NCBI RefSeq assembly: GCF_000818395.1
Contig: NZ_JWJG01000028.1
Location: forward strand, 1,880,972-1,944,971
Source: Noviherbaspirillum autotrophicum
GTDB taxonomy: Bacteria; Pseudomonadota; Gammaproteobacteria; Burkholderiales; Burkholderiaceae_D
Direction of reading: 5' to 3'
Length of the DNA: 64,000 nucleotides
Part shown: in pieces, positions 35,132 through 43,894 of the stretch
How the letters are laid out: each line of letters begins with the position of its first letter
Numbering within the stretch: position 1 is the stretch's first letter
The notes under the pieces: generated by a model
The model's database searches: none
What the model was told of the DNA's origin: nothing
The model's input: only the letters and a program-made list of their open reading frames with translations
Made by a program: the position numbers and the translations under genes

Positions 35132-36538
35132 ATGTTAACTCCTATCATTCTTTCCGGTGGTGCGGGGACTCGGCTCTGGCCGGTATCCCGTGAGGCGCAC
35201 CCGAAGCCGTTCATGCGTATTGGCGACGGCAAGAGCTTGCTGATGAAGACTGTTGAGCGGGCGCAAGCGGTGTGTGGCGACTGCGCGCCGCTGATCGTCA
35301 CTAACCGCGATTATTACCTGCGTTCGCAAAATGAACTGGCAAGTCAGGAAATCAAGCCGCAGTACCTGCTTGAGCCGGTCGGCCGTAATACTGCGCCGGC
35401 AATTGCGTTAGCCGCGTTGTGGGCGGCAGAGCAAGACCCGGACGCCTGCCTGCTGGTGATGCCCGCCGATCATCTGATCACCGACACCGTCTCCTTTCAC
35501 AAGGCTGCTGAACATGCCGCAACCCTGGCGCGCGACGGCTTCCTAGTGCTATTCGGCATTCGTCCCACTGCATCTGAAACCGGCTACGGCTATATCGAAA
35601 TGGGCAACCAGATCAGCCAGCAGGCAAATGCGGTGCAGCGCTTTGTCGAAAAGCCGGACGCCGCGACCGCCATTGCTTATCTGGAGCGGGGCAACTACGT
35701 CTGGAACAGCGGAATATTTTGCTTCAAGGCTAGCACTATCTTGGACGCGCTTGCCACTTACAACCCGGCCTTGTACGAATCCGCGCGTGCGGTATGGAAT
35801 GAATCCAAGGCCGACGGCGACAAGGTCGACTTGCATACCAGTTTTTCGCGGCTGGAAAACATCTCCATCGACTATGCAGTCATGGAAATGGCGAAAAATA
35901 TCGCGGTCGTTCCAGGCGATTTCGGCTGGAGCGACATGGGTGCATGGAGTGCCGTAGCCGACGTCACGCCGGCTGACGAGAACGGCAACAAGGTACATGG
36001 TTCCGACGCCATCTTCATCGACAGCCATAACACCTACATCGATTCCAAGGACCGGCTGGTTGCAGCAATCGGCTTGGAAAACATGGTCGTCATCGACACG
36101 CCGGATGCGTTGCTGGTCGCCGAGCGCTCCAAGAGCCAGGAAGTACGACAGGTTGTCAGCCGGCTCAAAGCCAGCGGGCACGAGGCCCACAAGATTCATC
36201 GCACCGCGGTGCGACCGTGGGGAACCTATACAGTGCTCGGCGAGGGACAGGGATTCAAGATCAAACGCGTCGTGGTCAAGCCCGGCCAGTCGCTGTCGCT
36301 GCAGATGCATCACCACAGAAGCGAACATTGGGTGGTGGTCTTCGGCACCGCCAACATCACCGTGGGCGATACGACGACGCTGATGACGCAAAACCAGTCC
36401 AGCTATATTCCGATCGGCGCGAAGCACCGGCTGGAGAACCCGGGTATTACCGATCTCGTGTTGATTGAGGTGCAGTGCGGAAGTTATTTGGGGGAGGATG
36501 ACATCGTACGATTCTCCGATTGCTACGGAAGGATGTGA
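35132..36538 (+). CDS. manC: Mannose-1-phosphate guanylyltransferase / mannose-6-phosphate isomerase
   Basis: The 468-residue bifunctional-type protein makes GDP-mannose. The N-terminal pyrophosphorylase domain has LSGGAGTRLWPVSREAHPKP, FVEKPD and WNSGIFCFKA. The C-terminal cupin domain (from about residue 345) has VRPWGTYTVLGEGQGFKIKR and LQMHHHRSEHWVVV, the type II mannose-6-phosphate isomerase signature. Start ATG at 35132 matches homologues but has no good Shine-Dalgarno site; a TTG at 35096 with a weak GAGAG upstream would add 12 residues. It opens the polysaccharide region together with gmd. Confidence 0.95.
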   Translation: MLTPIILSGGAGTRLWPVSREAHPKPFMRIGDGKSLLMKTVERAQAVCGDCAPLIVTNRDYYLRSQNELASQEIKPQYLLEPVGRNTAPAIALAALWAAEQDPDACLLVMPADHLITDTVSFHKAAEHAATLARDGFLVLFGIRPTASETGYGYIEMGNQISQQANAVQRFVEKPDAATAIAYLERGNYVWNSGIFCFKASTILDALATYNPALYESARAVWNESKADGDKVDLHTSFSRLENISIDYAVMEMAKNIAVVPGDFGWSDMGAWSAVADVTPADENGNKVHGSDAIFIDSHNTYIDSKDRLVAAIGLENMVVIDTPDALLVAERSKSQEVRQVVSRLKASGHEAHKIHRTAVRPWGTYTVLGEGQGFKIKRVVVKPGQSLSLQMHHHRSEHWVVVFGTANITVGDTTTLMTQNQSSYIPIGAKHRLENPGITDLVLIEVQCGSYLGEDDIVRFSDCYGRM

Positions 36539-36612
36539 AACAAGCGCGCATCTAGTAAGACGGCTCCCTCGTTAGTCCTTAACGTAACTGGTAAACTTAT
36601 CAAGGAAGTCCA

Positions 36613-37716
36613 ATGCTAATGAAGTCAAAAGTAAACAAAGTTGCACTCATCACCGGCGTAACTGGGCAAGATGGTGCATATCTGGCGGAGTTGCTTCTCT
36701 CTAAAGGCTACGAAGTTCATGGAATCAAGCGACGCACTTCCTTATTCAACACTGATCGCATCGATCATCTATATCAGGATCCGCATGAGCCTGACGTGCG
36801 CTTCAAGCTGCACCATGGCGATTTAACCGATGCGACAAGCCTGATTCGTATTATTCAAACAGTGCAGCCGGACGAGATTTATAACCTTGCCGCACAAAGC
36901 CACGTCGCCGTTTCATTCGAAGAACCGGAATACACTGCTAATTCAGATGCATTAGGAGCGCTGCGGATTCTGGAAGCGATTCGTATTTTGGGGCTGGAGA
37001 AGAAAACGCGCTTTTATCAGGCATCGACTTCAGAGCTGTATGGATTGGTGCAGGAAATCCCACAAAAAGAAACGACGCCGTTCTATCCGCGCAGTCCTTA
37101 TGCCGTCGCCAAGCTTTATGCATATTGGATTACGGTGAATTATCGCGAGGCGTACGGCATGTATGCATGTAACGGCATTCTGTTTAACCACGAAAGTCCG
37201 AATCGTGGCGAGACGTTCGTTACGCGCAAGATTACTCGTGCGTTGGCTCGCATCAAGCTTGGCTTGCAAGACTGCCTGTATCTCGGAAATTTGAATGCTA
37301 AGCGTGACTGGGGACATGCGCGTGACTATGTCGAAATGCAGTGGCTGATGCTTCAGCAAGACAAGCCGGAGGATTTTGTTATTGCGACCGGCGTGCAGCA
37401 TAGCGTTCGTGATTTCATTAACGCTTCAGCAAAAGAGTTACGCATGCCGATCCGTTGGGAAGGATCAGGCAGTGATGAAAAAGGTTATGACGTGAACGGC
37501 AAATGCATTATTGCCGTCGACCCGAAGTATTTTCGACCGGCGGAAGTGGAAACTTTGCTAGGCGACCCGAGCAAAGCTATGGCCAAGCTAGGCTGGTCGC
37601 CCAGGACGGCGTTTGCTGATCTTGTCGCCGAGATGGTTCGTGAAGATTTGAAGTCAGCAGAGCGAGATGAGTTGGTTAAGCGGCACGGCTTTCACACTTT
37701 TAATTATCACGAGTGA
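36613..37716 (+). CDS. gmd: GDP-mannose 4,6-dehydratase
   Basis: The 367-residue extended SDR enzyme converts GDP-mannose to GDP-4-keto-6-deoxymannose, precursor of GDP-D-rhamnose, GDP-L-fucose and GDP-perosamine. It has [26 protein letters not shown], the catalytic [10 protein letters not shown] and [22 protein letters not shown] at 36602-36606 precedes the ATG by 6 bases. Codon use is noticeably AT-richer than in manC, suggesting a separate origin. The usual next gene (rmd, fcl or per) is absent; mobile-element debris begins 67 bases downstream. Confidence 0.96.
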   Translation: MLMKSKVNKVALITGVTGQDGAYLAELLLSKGYEVHGIKRRTSLFNTDRIDHLYQDPHEPDVRFKLHHGDLTDATSLIRIIQTVQPDEIYNLAAQSHVAVSFEEPEYTANSDALGALRILEAIRILGLEKKTRFYQASTSELYGLVQEIPQKETTPFYPRSPYAVAKLYAYWITVNYREAYGMYACNGILFNHESPNRGETFVTRKITRALARIKLGLQDCLYLGNLNAKRDWGHARDYVEMQWLMLQQDKPEDFVIATGVQHSVRDFINASAKELRMPIRWEGSGSDEKGYDVNGKCIIAVDPKYFRPAEVETLLGDPSKAMAKLGWSPRTAFADLVAEMVREDLKSAERDELVKRHGFHTFNYHE

Positions 37717-37783
37717 TTAACGGTGGTTTGTTGAAATTGGGGGACTAAGGGGCTAGGGTGGTAGCAGGAGGTACCATTGTCAA

Positions 37784-38010
37784 GGAGTCTGTCAAATTTT
37801 TTGTATGCAAGAGGTCATGAGATGATACCGAAAGGGAACCAGCATGACCGTAGCCATGAGCACGACCAAGAAGACGAAGAAACTGAAGGCGCCGAAGCTT
37901 TTTCCGGATGAACTGATCGATAAACTGCTGGCGCAAGTCCAGAACAAGGACGCCGAATCGATTCTCGGCGAATCGGGCTTGACAGGCCAGCTCAAGACGC
38001 AGCTGGCAGG
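37784..38010 (+). mobile_element. Remnant of an IS256-family (mutator-type) element, left end
   Basis: The segment begins with an end-like sequence starting GGAGTCTGTCAAATTTTTTG at 37784, the style of IS256-family inverted repeats, followed by the start of a mutator-type transposase. It is cut at about 38010 by the left inverted repeat of the IS3-family element. No remaining part of this element is visible on the other side of that insertion. Confidence 0.65.
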
Positions 38011-38014
38011 GTAA
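37844..38014 (+). pseudogene. Truncated IS256-family transposase (N-terminal 55 residues)
   Basis: The frame from ATG 37844 encodes FPDELIDKLLAQVQNKD followed by AESILGESGLTGQLK, the recognisable N-terminus of mutator-family transposases, which normally run to about 400 residues. It meets a stop at 38012-38014 that lies inside the terminal GTAATCCCCCC of the inserted IS3-family element. The DDE catalytic residues are all missing, so the fragment is dead. Confidence 0.75.
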
Positions 38015-38021
38015 TCCCCCC
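38011..38021 (+). repeat. Left terminal inverted repeat of the IS3-family element
   Basis: GTAATCCCCCC, the perfect outer part of the repeat, matches the complement of 39195-39205. The flanking G's extend the match to GGGTAATCCCCCC on both sides. Confidence 0.8.
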
Positions 38022-38048
38022 ATTTTTGAAGCGGCCTGAGAGTAGAAA

Positions 38049-38876
38049 CTAAGCGGACAAGGCCAATTTCTGTTTCGGCGTGATGCCGCCGATGGCCATG
38101 TTGGGGCGCTCGTGATTATAGGTCCATAACCAACGGGTCGCGAATTCCTGTACTTCCTCGAAGGTGTCGAACAGATAGTGCGCCAGCCAGTCGTAACGCA
38201 CCGTCCGGTTGTAGCGCTCGATGTAAATATTCTGCTGCGGCTTGCGGGGCTGAATGAACTCGACGTGAATGCTGCGCCGATTTGCCCATGCCATCAGTGC
38301 TGCGCTGACGTATTCCGGGCCATTGTCACAACGTATCCGATCAGGCCTGCCGCGCCATTCGATGATGCGCTCCAGCGAACGGATCACGCGCTCGGACGGA
38401 AGGGAGAAATCCACTTCAATGTCCAAGCCCTCGCGGTTGAAGTCATCGATCACATTGAACAACCGAATGCTGCGGCTGTCCGACAGTTGGTCATGCATGA
38501 AGTCCATCGACCACACCTGGTTGAGTGCCGTCGGCTCGGACAGCGGCTCCGGCTTCTCGCGCACCAGACGCTTCTTCGGCTTGATGCGCAGGTTCAGTTC
38601 CAGCGCCCGGTAAATCCGGTAGACACGCTTGTGATTCCAGACATAGCCTTTGACGTTGCGCAGGTACAGGAAGCACAGGCCGAAGCCCCAGTTGCGCTGG
38701 TTCGTCGTCAGACGAATCAGCCAGTCTGCAATCTCGCTGTTCTCTGAAGACAGCTTCGCTTGATACCGATAGCAGGTCTGGCTGATGCCGAACGCTCGGC
38801 ATGCCACTCGAATACTGACAGCCTTGTCTTGCACTGCCCATTGCGCCATCTCGCGTCGTCGAGATGGCGCTACCAC
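38049..38876 (-). CDS. IS3-family transposase OrfB (DDE integrase domain)
   Basis: The 275-residue product has the rve integrase core. Catalytic residues appear in [10 protein letters not shown] (first Asp), [11 protein letters not shown] (second Asp) and [16 protein letters not shown] (Glu). An N-terminal HTH-like segment with VNHKRVYR-type sequence ([15 protein letters not shown]) precedes the core. It overlaps orfA by 7 bases in the -1 frame and is expected to be made mainly as an OrfAB fusion by frameshifting. The frame is complete. Confidence 0.92.
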   Translation of the reverse strand: MVAPSRRREMAQWAVQDKAVSIRVACRAFGISQTCYRYQAKLSSENSEIADWLIRLTTNQRNWGFGLCFLYLRNVKGYVWNHKRVYRIYRALELNLRIKPKKRLVREKPEPLSEPTALNQVWSMDFMHDQLSDSRSIRLFNVIDDFNREGLDIEVDFSLPSERVIRSLERIIEWRGRPDRIRCDNGPEYVSAALMAWANRRSIHVEFIQPRKPQQNIYIERYNRTVRYDWLAHYLFDTFEEVQEFATRWLWTYNHERPNMAIGGITPKQKLALSA

Positions 38877-39136
38877 TTTTTTTGCAGCGCCTCAGCGACG
38901 ATCTCGGCCTTCAGGCGCTCTTCTGCATACATCTTCTTCAGGCGACGGTTCTCTTCTTCGAGTTCCTTCAGCCGCGCCATCATGGAGGCGTCCATGCCAC
39001 CGAACTTACTGCGCCAGCGGTAAAACAGTGCAGAGCTCATGCCGTGTTCCCGGCACAGTTCCGGGACTGGAGTGCCGCCGTCGGCTTGCTTGAGAATGGC
39101 GATGATCTGGCTTTCCGAAAACCGTGGCTTCTTCAT
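38870..39136 (-). CDS. IS3-family transposase OrfA (helix-turn-helix)
   Basis: The 88-residue protein has the typical HTH_Tnp_1 sequence: [19 protein letters not shown], then [20 protein letters not shown], followed by a leucine-zipper-like [20 protein letters not shown] for multimerisation. It binds the element ends. It finishes just after the A7G frameshift site. Confidence 0.92.
   Translation of the reverse strand: MKKPRFSESQIIAILKQADGGTPVPELCREHGMSSALFYRWRSKFGGMDASMMARLKELEEENRRLKKMYAEERLKAEIVAEALQKKW
38876..38883 (-). promoter_or_regulatory. Programmed -1 frameshift site AAAAAAAG
   Basis: On the minus strand seven A's followed by G form the classical A_AAA_AAG slippery heptamer where orfA and orfB overlap. 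In IS3-family elements this is where the OrfAB transposase is produced. Confidence 0.7.
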
Positions 39137-39194
39137 GTAAAACTTCCTCGATTCAATGTTGAGAAAATTCTACTTTCAAATCCGCTTCTTTTTC

Positions 39195-39205
39195 GGGGGG
39201 ATTAC
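39195..39205 (-). repeat. Right terminal inverted repeat of the IS3-family element
   Basis: The minus strand reads GTAATCCCCCC here, matching the left end at 38011-38021, and continues with GAAAAAGAAGCGG toward the orfA start. Confidence 0.8.
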
Positions 39206-39265
39206 CCCGGCATCTGCCTGCTTCAGAAACCCAATAATCTGCTCGTCGGTAAACCGCTTCTTCAC
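39206..39265 (-). pseudogene. Remnant of a second IS3-type OrfA (first 20 residues)
   Basis: Reading from GTG 39265 on the minus strand gives KKRFTDEQIIGFLKQADAG, the start of an IS3-type OrfA related to but distinct from the intact one ([20 protein letters not shown]). It is broken exactly at the end of the intact element, after which the frame runs 9 codons into that element and stops. GGGAGAAC precedes the start as a ribosome-binding site. The rest of this older element is missing. The 159 bases from 39266 to 39424 hold its probable upstream end and nothing else recognised. Confidence 0.7.
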
Positions 39266-39424
39266 GTTCGTTCTCCCTTTCGAAAACGGACTTTACTAGA
39301 TCCCGATTGGCACTCTTTATTGGGAGCACATCACAGCAGGCATAATGTGAGGGCCCGGGACAGCAACGATGACCTCCTTCAAACCCTTACGCCGCTTCTC
39401 AAGTATTTATTATAAAGAGCGCTT

Positions 39425-40873
39425 TTAACTATGAATACGCGAAATATGTGCTAAGCAATCGTCGCAGAGCTGTTGCGCTCGTTCTTGGTTATTCGATTCT
39501 GCATAGCATCGCAGTTCCGGTGCATTGCCGGAAGGGCGTAGGTGGACAATGTCGCCACTAGTAAACGTCACTCGAAGCCCATCAGTGCTATCAATATGTG
39601 TCACCTTTCCAGCGTCCGGGGCCATTAGCCGCTGAGCCGCTGTTGAAGATGCTCGCAGCTGCTCGATAATGGATAGACTGGATTCTATTGAAAAACTCTG
39701 TAGTCGATTGCTGAATGTAAAGCGCTGTGGTAGCGAGGCGGTTAATCTCGAGAGTTTCCAACCTCGTTCGCGAGCAGTGCATAACAAAGCTAGCATAGGC
39801 AGAACTGCGTCGCGTGTTGGTAAAGCCGAGAGGCGGTGCCCATTTCGCGTTAAATCATTTCCGACCAAAAAGCCACCATTGGCTTCGAACCCAACGACAA
39901 CAGCATCACTGTTGTTCAGTTCTGTTTCCATGTCAGCGATTACATATGGAGAGCCGATGCGAGTTCGTACCACTTTCTTAAACTGGCCGCATTTTTCTAC
40001 GGCAGTGTTACTGCTCACCGGGGTGACCACCACCTCCGCATTCAAAAATTGCGCACACAAGATGCCTACTACATCACCACGAAGCCAATGACCATTCTCA
40101 TCCCCGATCAAAGGCCGGTCCGCGTCGCCATCCGTCGATAGAATCGCATCGAACTTATGATCATTTGCCCAAAGCTTGGCTTGCTTAACGTCTTCGCTGC
40201 GTACTGCCTCAGTGTCGATGGGCACAAAGGTGTTTGTTCGCCCCAAGGGAATCACATTGGCTCCCAGTCCCTCCAGAATTTCACGTATTACATCTCGGGC
40301 CACACTGGAATGTTCATACACGCCAATCCGCATGTCGGATAATGCATTGGGTTTAAAGAACTGTAAATAACGTTGCACATAGGTTTCATATGCCGAAGAG
40401 TCAACTATTGGCAAGGTTGTCTGCAATGTTATAGGCAGCGTGTTGATCACTGCATTTGCAATGGATTCCTCATCGGATTTTGAAATTTCTCCGTCAGCGC
40501 GATAGAACTTGATGCCGTTGCGATCGAAAGGGATGTGGCTGCCGGTTACCACAACTGCAGGTAGGCCTGCGTGGAAAGCGTAATAGGCTAACGCCGGTGT
40601 AGGAAGTGCTCCGCAGTAGGTTACTTCGCGCCCGCTTTTGCGAATTGCGTCCGCGCATGCTGCTGAAATTTTTGGGCTGCTGGGGCGCAAATCATGTCCC
40701 AGCACGACGCATTCGGCAGCGCCTGCGCACGATTCCAGAAAGGCAATGACATAGGCAAAGCAGACTTCATCGGTCATATCAGAAACCAAACCGCGTACGC
40801 CGCTTGTGCCGAAACGTACTCCGGACTCGTTTATCAAATCAACAATACGGCGAATACTCACGTTTTCTTCCAT
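39425..40873 (-). CDS. manB: Phosphomannomutase/phosphoglucomutase family protein
   Basis: The 482-residue alpha-D-phosphohexomutase has RFGTSGVRGLVSDMTDEV at the N-terminus. The phosphoserine loop reads VVTGSHIPFDRNGIKFY, where TASHNP is usual. The metal loop is LSTDGDADRPLIGDENG, and the C-terminal phosphate-binding loop is LRPSGNAPELRCY. It could supply mannose-1-phosphate to ManC. The loop variants GSHIP and RPSGNAPE distinguish it from AlgC and GlmM, so the sugar is inferred from the manC-gmd context. The start ATG at 40873 is used. It follows the WecA-WecG fusion gene by 22 bases on the same strand. Confidence 0.85.
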   Translation of the reverse strand: MEENVSIRRIVDLINESGVRFGTSGVRGLVSDMTDEVCFAYVIAFLESCAGAAECVVLGHDLRPSSPKISAACADAIRKSGREVTYCGALPTPALAYYAFHAGLPAVVVTGSHIPFDRNGIKFYRADGEISKSDEESIANAVINTLPITLQTTLPIVDSSAYETYVQRYLQFFKPNALSDMRIGVYEHSSVARDVIREILEGLGANVIPLGRTNTFVPIDTEAVRSEDVKQAKLWANDHKFDAILSTDGDADRPLIGDENGHWLRGDVVGILCAQFLNAEVVVTPVSSNTAVEKCGQFKKVVRTRIGSPYVIADMETELNNSDAVVVGFEANGGFLVGNDLTRNGHRLSALPTRDAVLPMLALLCTARERGWKLSRLTASLPQRFTFSNRLQSFSIESSLSIIEQLRASSTAAQRLMAPDAGKVTHIDSTDGLRVTFTSGDIVHLRPSGNAPELRCYAESNNQERAQQLCDDCLAHISRIHS

Positions 40874-40895
40874 CAATTTAGACTGTGCTTTCCTA

Positions 40896-42788
40896 CTATC
40901 GCCGCCTCGTTGTACCGAATGAACCTATTGCAAGGTAATAAAAGAAACGGAACGAGAAAAACAGGCGATGTAGTCTTTTCCATGATGGCTCTTGGACCAG
41001 GCGATATATTCCCTCAAGCCCAATAGTGCTCAGAAGCCGCGGGGAGCGATTAAATTTCCCAACATAAAAATCTACGCTGCCGCCACAGCAGAAGATTAGA
41101 TTCAGTTCGTAGATTAACCGCTTGCGCAATTGAAGCGCAAAGAGCTCTTGTTTTGGCGCACCAAGTGCGATGAAAACAATTTCGGGTTTCTCTTCGTTGA
41201 TTTTCTGAGCGATGTGTTCAATGTCGTCCGATGTCCCATCGGAACTAACTATCGGAGTAAACGCAAATGCTTCGATATTCTTCGTACTTAGGCGTGCGAG
41301 GAATTGATCCGCTACGTCAGGCGATCCGCCAATCAAGCATGCCTTCTTGAATTTTCCATATCGCGCCATGTCGAGCAATTCGAAAATGAGATCTGACCCC
41401 GATATTTTTTCAATTGTCTTAGTGCGTAAAAGTAAACGTCCTGCGATCACAGGAATTTGTCCATCCAAACATATTTGGAAGTCCTCAGTCGAGCCTTTAA
41501 GCGTTGAATTGGTATTTAACAATGTGATTATTTGAGCATTGGCCGTAACCAGAATGGGGCTATTGCCTAAAGTAATTGTGCTGGCCAGAGTTTTACGTGT
41601 AGTGCAAGTAACCGGAATGCCGGCTAGATAAATTTTTGAATTTTGTTCAACCAGATTTATTTCACTAGCGATGCTTCTCGAAATTGATCGATGCATAAGT
41701 GGAAGCGAAAGCAGGCGAGGTGTTTGAAACCGCGCGATGCTTGTGTACACCCATAGGTACGATACCGCGAACAGAGCAATGAATCCTGCCAGTATTAACG
41801 AGTTGCTCCAGAAGATCACGGCCGGAACCGCCGCTAGCAAATTGAGTATCCATAGAAAAGGTGAAGTCATCGCATTCCCCCTGGATCGAATCGAGTCGCC
41901 GATCCGGTATGACACACGCCATCTTACTAAGCGCTTGTTGATCATCTGATGTAAATGCATGGCATCAGGTGCGCCTGGAGATTGCCCGCGCACAAACTTG
42001 CGCCGGTAAATGCTGAACAACGTTTCGAAGATCGGATAAATTATCAGGAGTAGCGGGAATAAAACGGACACTCCGGGGTTGCGCTCATGTACGAGAACCG
42101 ACAACTCCGCGATGATGAACCCGACCAGATAGGCTCCGCCATCGCCAAGGAAAATCTTGGCGTTCGGGTAGTTCCATACTAGGAAGCCGGCGACCGCGCC
42201 GGCCGATGCGAGCGCAATGATGAAAATCATTTGGTCACCCGCCATATATGCAACTGCACCGAGCGCAAGCAAGGTGGTCACACAGACGAAGCCGGAAAGC
42301 CCATTGAATCCATCAATTAGGTTAACTGCATTAGCCACCCCTGCGACTGCAACCACGGTGAACAGCAGGGCAACCAAGTTGATCTGAAAGATCGTATCGA
42401 TGAACGGAACGCCGAAAGTACGCACAGTTGCGTTGAACAACAGACTTCCGATCAATGCGGCAAACATGGTAACGGTCAATCGCATGCGGACCGATACGCG
42501 TTTGGTCAGATCTTCCAGCAGGCCGACAGCAAACACAAAAAACGACGGCACTAGGAATAAGAGGAAGAAGTCGCGGTGCTTCCATTGTGCGAACCATAAC
42601 CAAAGTACAGTACATACCAGGCCGGAAAAAATACCGATACCGCCAATGCGTGGCACTGGTACCGCATGAACCTTTTGTACTCCGTCTAAGTCGTGGTCAG
42701 CACTCATATGTGAGTGCAAGTGATCAAGACGAACAATCAGGAAGGTAATTAAGCTCGAACAGATGAGGGAAAAAACAGAATACATCAT
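40896..42788 (-). CDS. Fused WecA-like sugar-1-phosphate transferase and WecG/TagA-like glycosyltransferase
   Basis: This 630-residue protein combines two enzymes normally encoded separately. Residues about 1-370 are a polytopic membrane domain of the WecA/MraY/TagO class, with PVPRIGGIGIFSGL, GLLEDLTKRVSVRMRL, NAVNLIDGFNGLSGF and KIFLGDGGAYLVGF; it should load a sugar phosphate onto undecaprenyl phosphate. Residues about 385-620 are a WecG/TagA/CpsF domain with VTANAQIITLLN, ICLDGQIPVIAGRLL, IALGAPKQELFALQLRK and CCGGSVDFYVGKFNRSP, which would add the second sugar. No stop, frameshift or IS lies at the join. Sugar identities are unknown. Confidence 0.88.
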   Translation of the reverse strand: MMYSVFSLICSSLITFLIVRLDHLHSHMSADHDLDGVQKVHAVPVPRIGGIGIFSGLVCTVLWLWFAQWKHRDFFLLFLVPSFFVFAVGLLEDLTKRVSVRMRLTVTMFAALIGSLLFNATVRTFGVPFIDTIFQINLVALLFTVVAVAGVANAVNLIDGFNGLSGFVCVTTLLALGAVAYMAGDQMIFIIALASAGAVAGFLVWNYPNAKIFLGDGGAYLVGFIIAELSVLVHERNPGVSVLFPLLLIIYPIFETLFSIYRRKFVRGQSPGAPDAMHLHQMINKRLVRWRVSYRIGDSIRSRGNAMTSPFLWILNLLAAVPAVIFWSNSLILAGFIALFAVSYLWVYTSIARFQTPRLLSLPLMHRSISRSIASEINLVEQNSKIYLAGIPVTCTTRKTLASTITLGNSPILVTANAQIITLLNTNSTLKGSTEDFQICLDGQIPVIAGRLLLRTKTIEKISGSDLIFELLDMARYGKFKKACLIGGSPDVADQFLARLSTKNIEAFAFTPIVSSDGTSDDIEHIAQKINEEKPEIVFIALGAPKQELFALQLRKRLIYELNLIFCCGGSVDFYVGKFNRSPRLLSTIGLEGIYRLVQEPSWKRLHRLFFSFRFFYYLAIGSFGTTRRR

Positions 42789-43302
42789 AGGGCTTGCCGT
42801 AAGTGCAATGACTTCCTTGTTCTATTGCGCTACTGATATGGTGTTCGGCCCCGCGGCGTAGATATCGCAATGTGCCTACCGTCTACAAATCAGCTAGAGC
42901 GTGGGATCAGACGTACAACGAAGCTTCAGCCCCAGTTTTACTTCTGATTAACATGAGCCGAGAACGGCAAGTCTTATTTCTTGCCGGTATCAATTTTAGC
43001 GGATCGCTATGTTTCTGCTGAGTTATTTTCAGTCTTTTGTATTATTTTGGGCAGGAATGCGGCTCATCGACGTCACTGTGAAAAAGTCAATGCCATATTT
43101 ATGGGGAAATGAAAGATATGGCTATTAAAGTGTGACCTGCTAAGAATCGTGTAGCCACCCGCTAGGTGAGTCTTCATGTGGTAGGCAACGCAAGGACTGT
43201 GCACTGATGCATTGAAAGCGTGGACTTACAATAGGGCAACAGCGAGAAGTGTGTCAACTATGCTACGGGAAGGGTTAGACGGACATACTTGAAATTATTT
43301 GC
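42789..43302. other. AT-rich intergenic region without a recognised gene
   Basis: The 514 bases upstream of the WecA-WecG fusion hold no convincing coding frame. Two small inverted repeats are visible: CGGCAAG/CTTGCCG (42965-42986, 8-base loop) and GCCATAT/ATATGGC (43092-43122). Promoters for the fusion gene probably lie in the first 150 bases, but no clear -10/-35 pair was found. Confidence 0.6.
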
Positions 43303-43539
43303 CTAAGGTTGGTGGCGGTTGAATATGTAAGATGGAGCCGTCCACCATGAGGCAATGCTAGATCCAATATGGGCCAACAGGCCGGCAACAAGGAACACAT
43401 CCGAATAGCAAATCCCTCTGGCAGGCAGGATAAAATAGTGGTCAGACGCTACACCTAAACTAACAAGAGCAGCGCCAATAAAGATCAGGGTGTTTGCGGC
43501 AAACGTGATGAGATCGTTGGCATTTAGTTTTGTGACCAT
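43303..43539 (-). CDS. Small hypothetical membrane protein
   Basis: The 78-residue protein contains two hydrophobic helices, at about residues 10-30 (LITFAANTLIFIGAALVSLG) and 42-62 (YSDVFLVAGLLAHIGSSIAS), with a short loop. AGGGGAAG ends 5 bases before the ATG, which is good support for translation. No family was recognised. It stands alone between two long gaps in the accessory region. Confidence 0.5.
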   Translation of the reverse strand: MVTKLNANDLITFAANTLIFIGAALVSLGVASDHYFILPARGICYSDVFLVAGLLAHIGSSIASWWTAPSYIFNRHQP

Positions 43540-43894
43540 GCTGCTTCCCCTGTTGGAGAACTCTCAGATATTGCTAATTGAGATCGCCAAAATATTTGTC
43601 CAGATTTGTATTGCTTAGTTACTTTGCTCACGGTAGCAGTCGTGAGCGAAATGAAGTTGATTGGCGTCAAGAAAAGCGATGGGTCGGCGACGAAATAAAG
43701 TCGCAGACACAAGCACCGATTGATGGTCAGGATAGGAGGGTGCCGCCGGTGCTAACTCTGTGCCAACGCGTTACGTCGGACGATTTGCATAAGATCCGAT
43801 GGTGGATTTATGGGGCTGTGCGTCGTTTTATTGCGCTGGAGGGGGGGCTTGATCGGAAGAAAGAAGGTGGCACAGTCCAGTGCCACCTAAGGCA
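43540..43894. other. Intergenic region; holds the terminator of the GfcA-like gene
   Basis: The 355 bases contain no frame with convincing composition or ribosome-binding site. The right end holds an intrinsic terminator (separate entry). The left end should hold the promoter of the small membrane protein gene. Confidence 0.5.
43852..43887 (-). terminator. Rho-independent terminator of the GfcA-like gene
   Basis: GGTGGCAC (43866-43873) and GTGCCACC (43880-43887) form a perfect 8-bp stem with a 6-base loop. On the minus strand it is followed by the T-rich TTCTTTCTTCC. It begins 7 bases after the stop of the gene at 43895. Confidence 0.75.

Larger units (their letters stand above)
38011..39205 (-). 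mobile_element. Complete IS3-family insertion sequence (IS407-like)
   Basis: An element of about 1195 bp lies between imperfect inverted repeats. Both ends read GTAATCCCCCC inward, and similarity continues through GAAGCGG and AGTAGAA for about 37 bases. It encodes overlapping orfA and orfB on the minus strand with an A7G slippery site. Both frames are intact, so it may be active. The 3-base flanks (AGG on the left, CCC on the right) do not form a direct repeat, and the two flanks belong to different older elements. Confidence 0.88.

Noticed and set aside
37757-37764. ops/JUMPstart-like GGTGGTAG downstream of gmd
   Set aside because: One mismatch to the GGCGGTAG core in a GT-rich stretch is near chance level, it lies after rather than before the operon, and no surrounding JUMPstart sequence is present.
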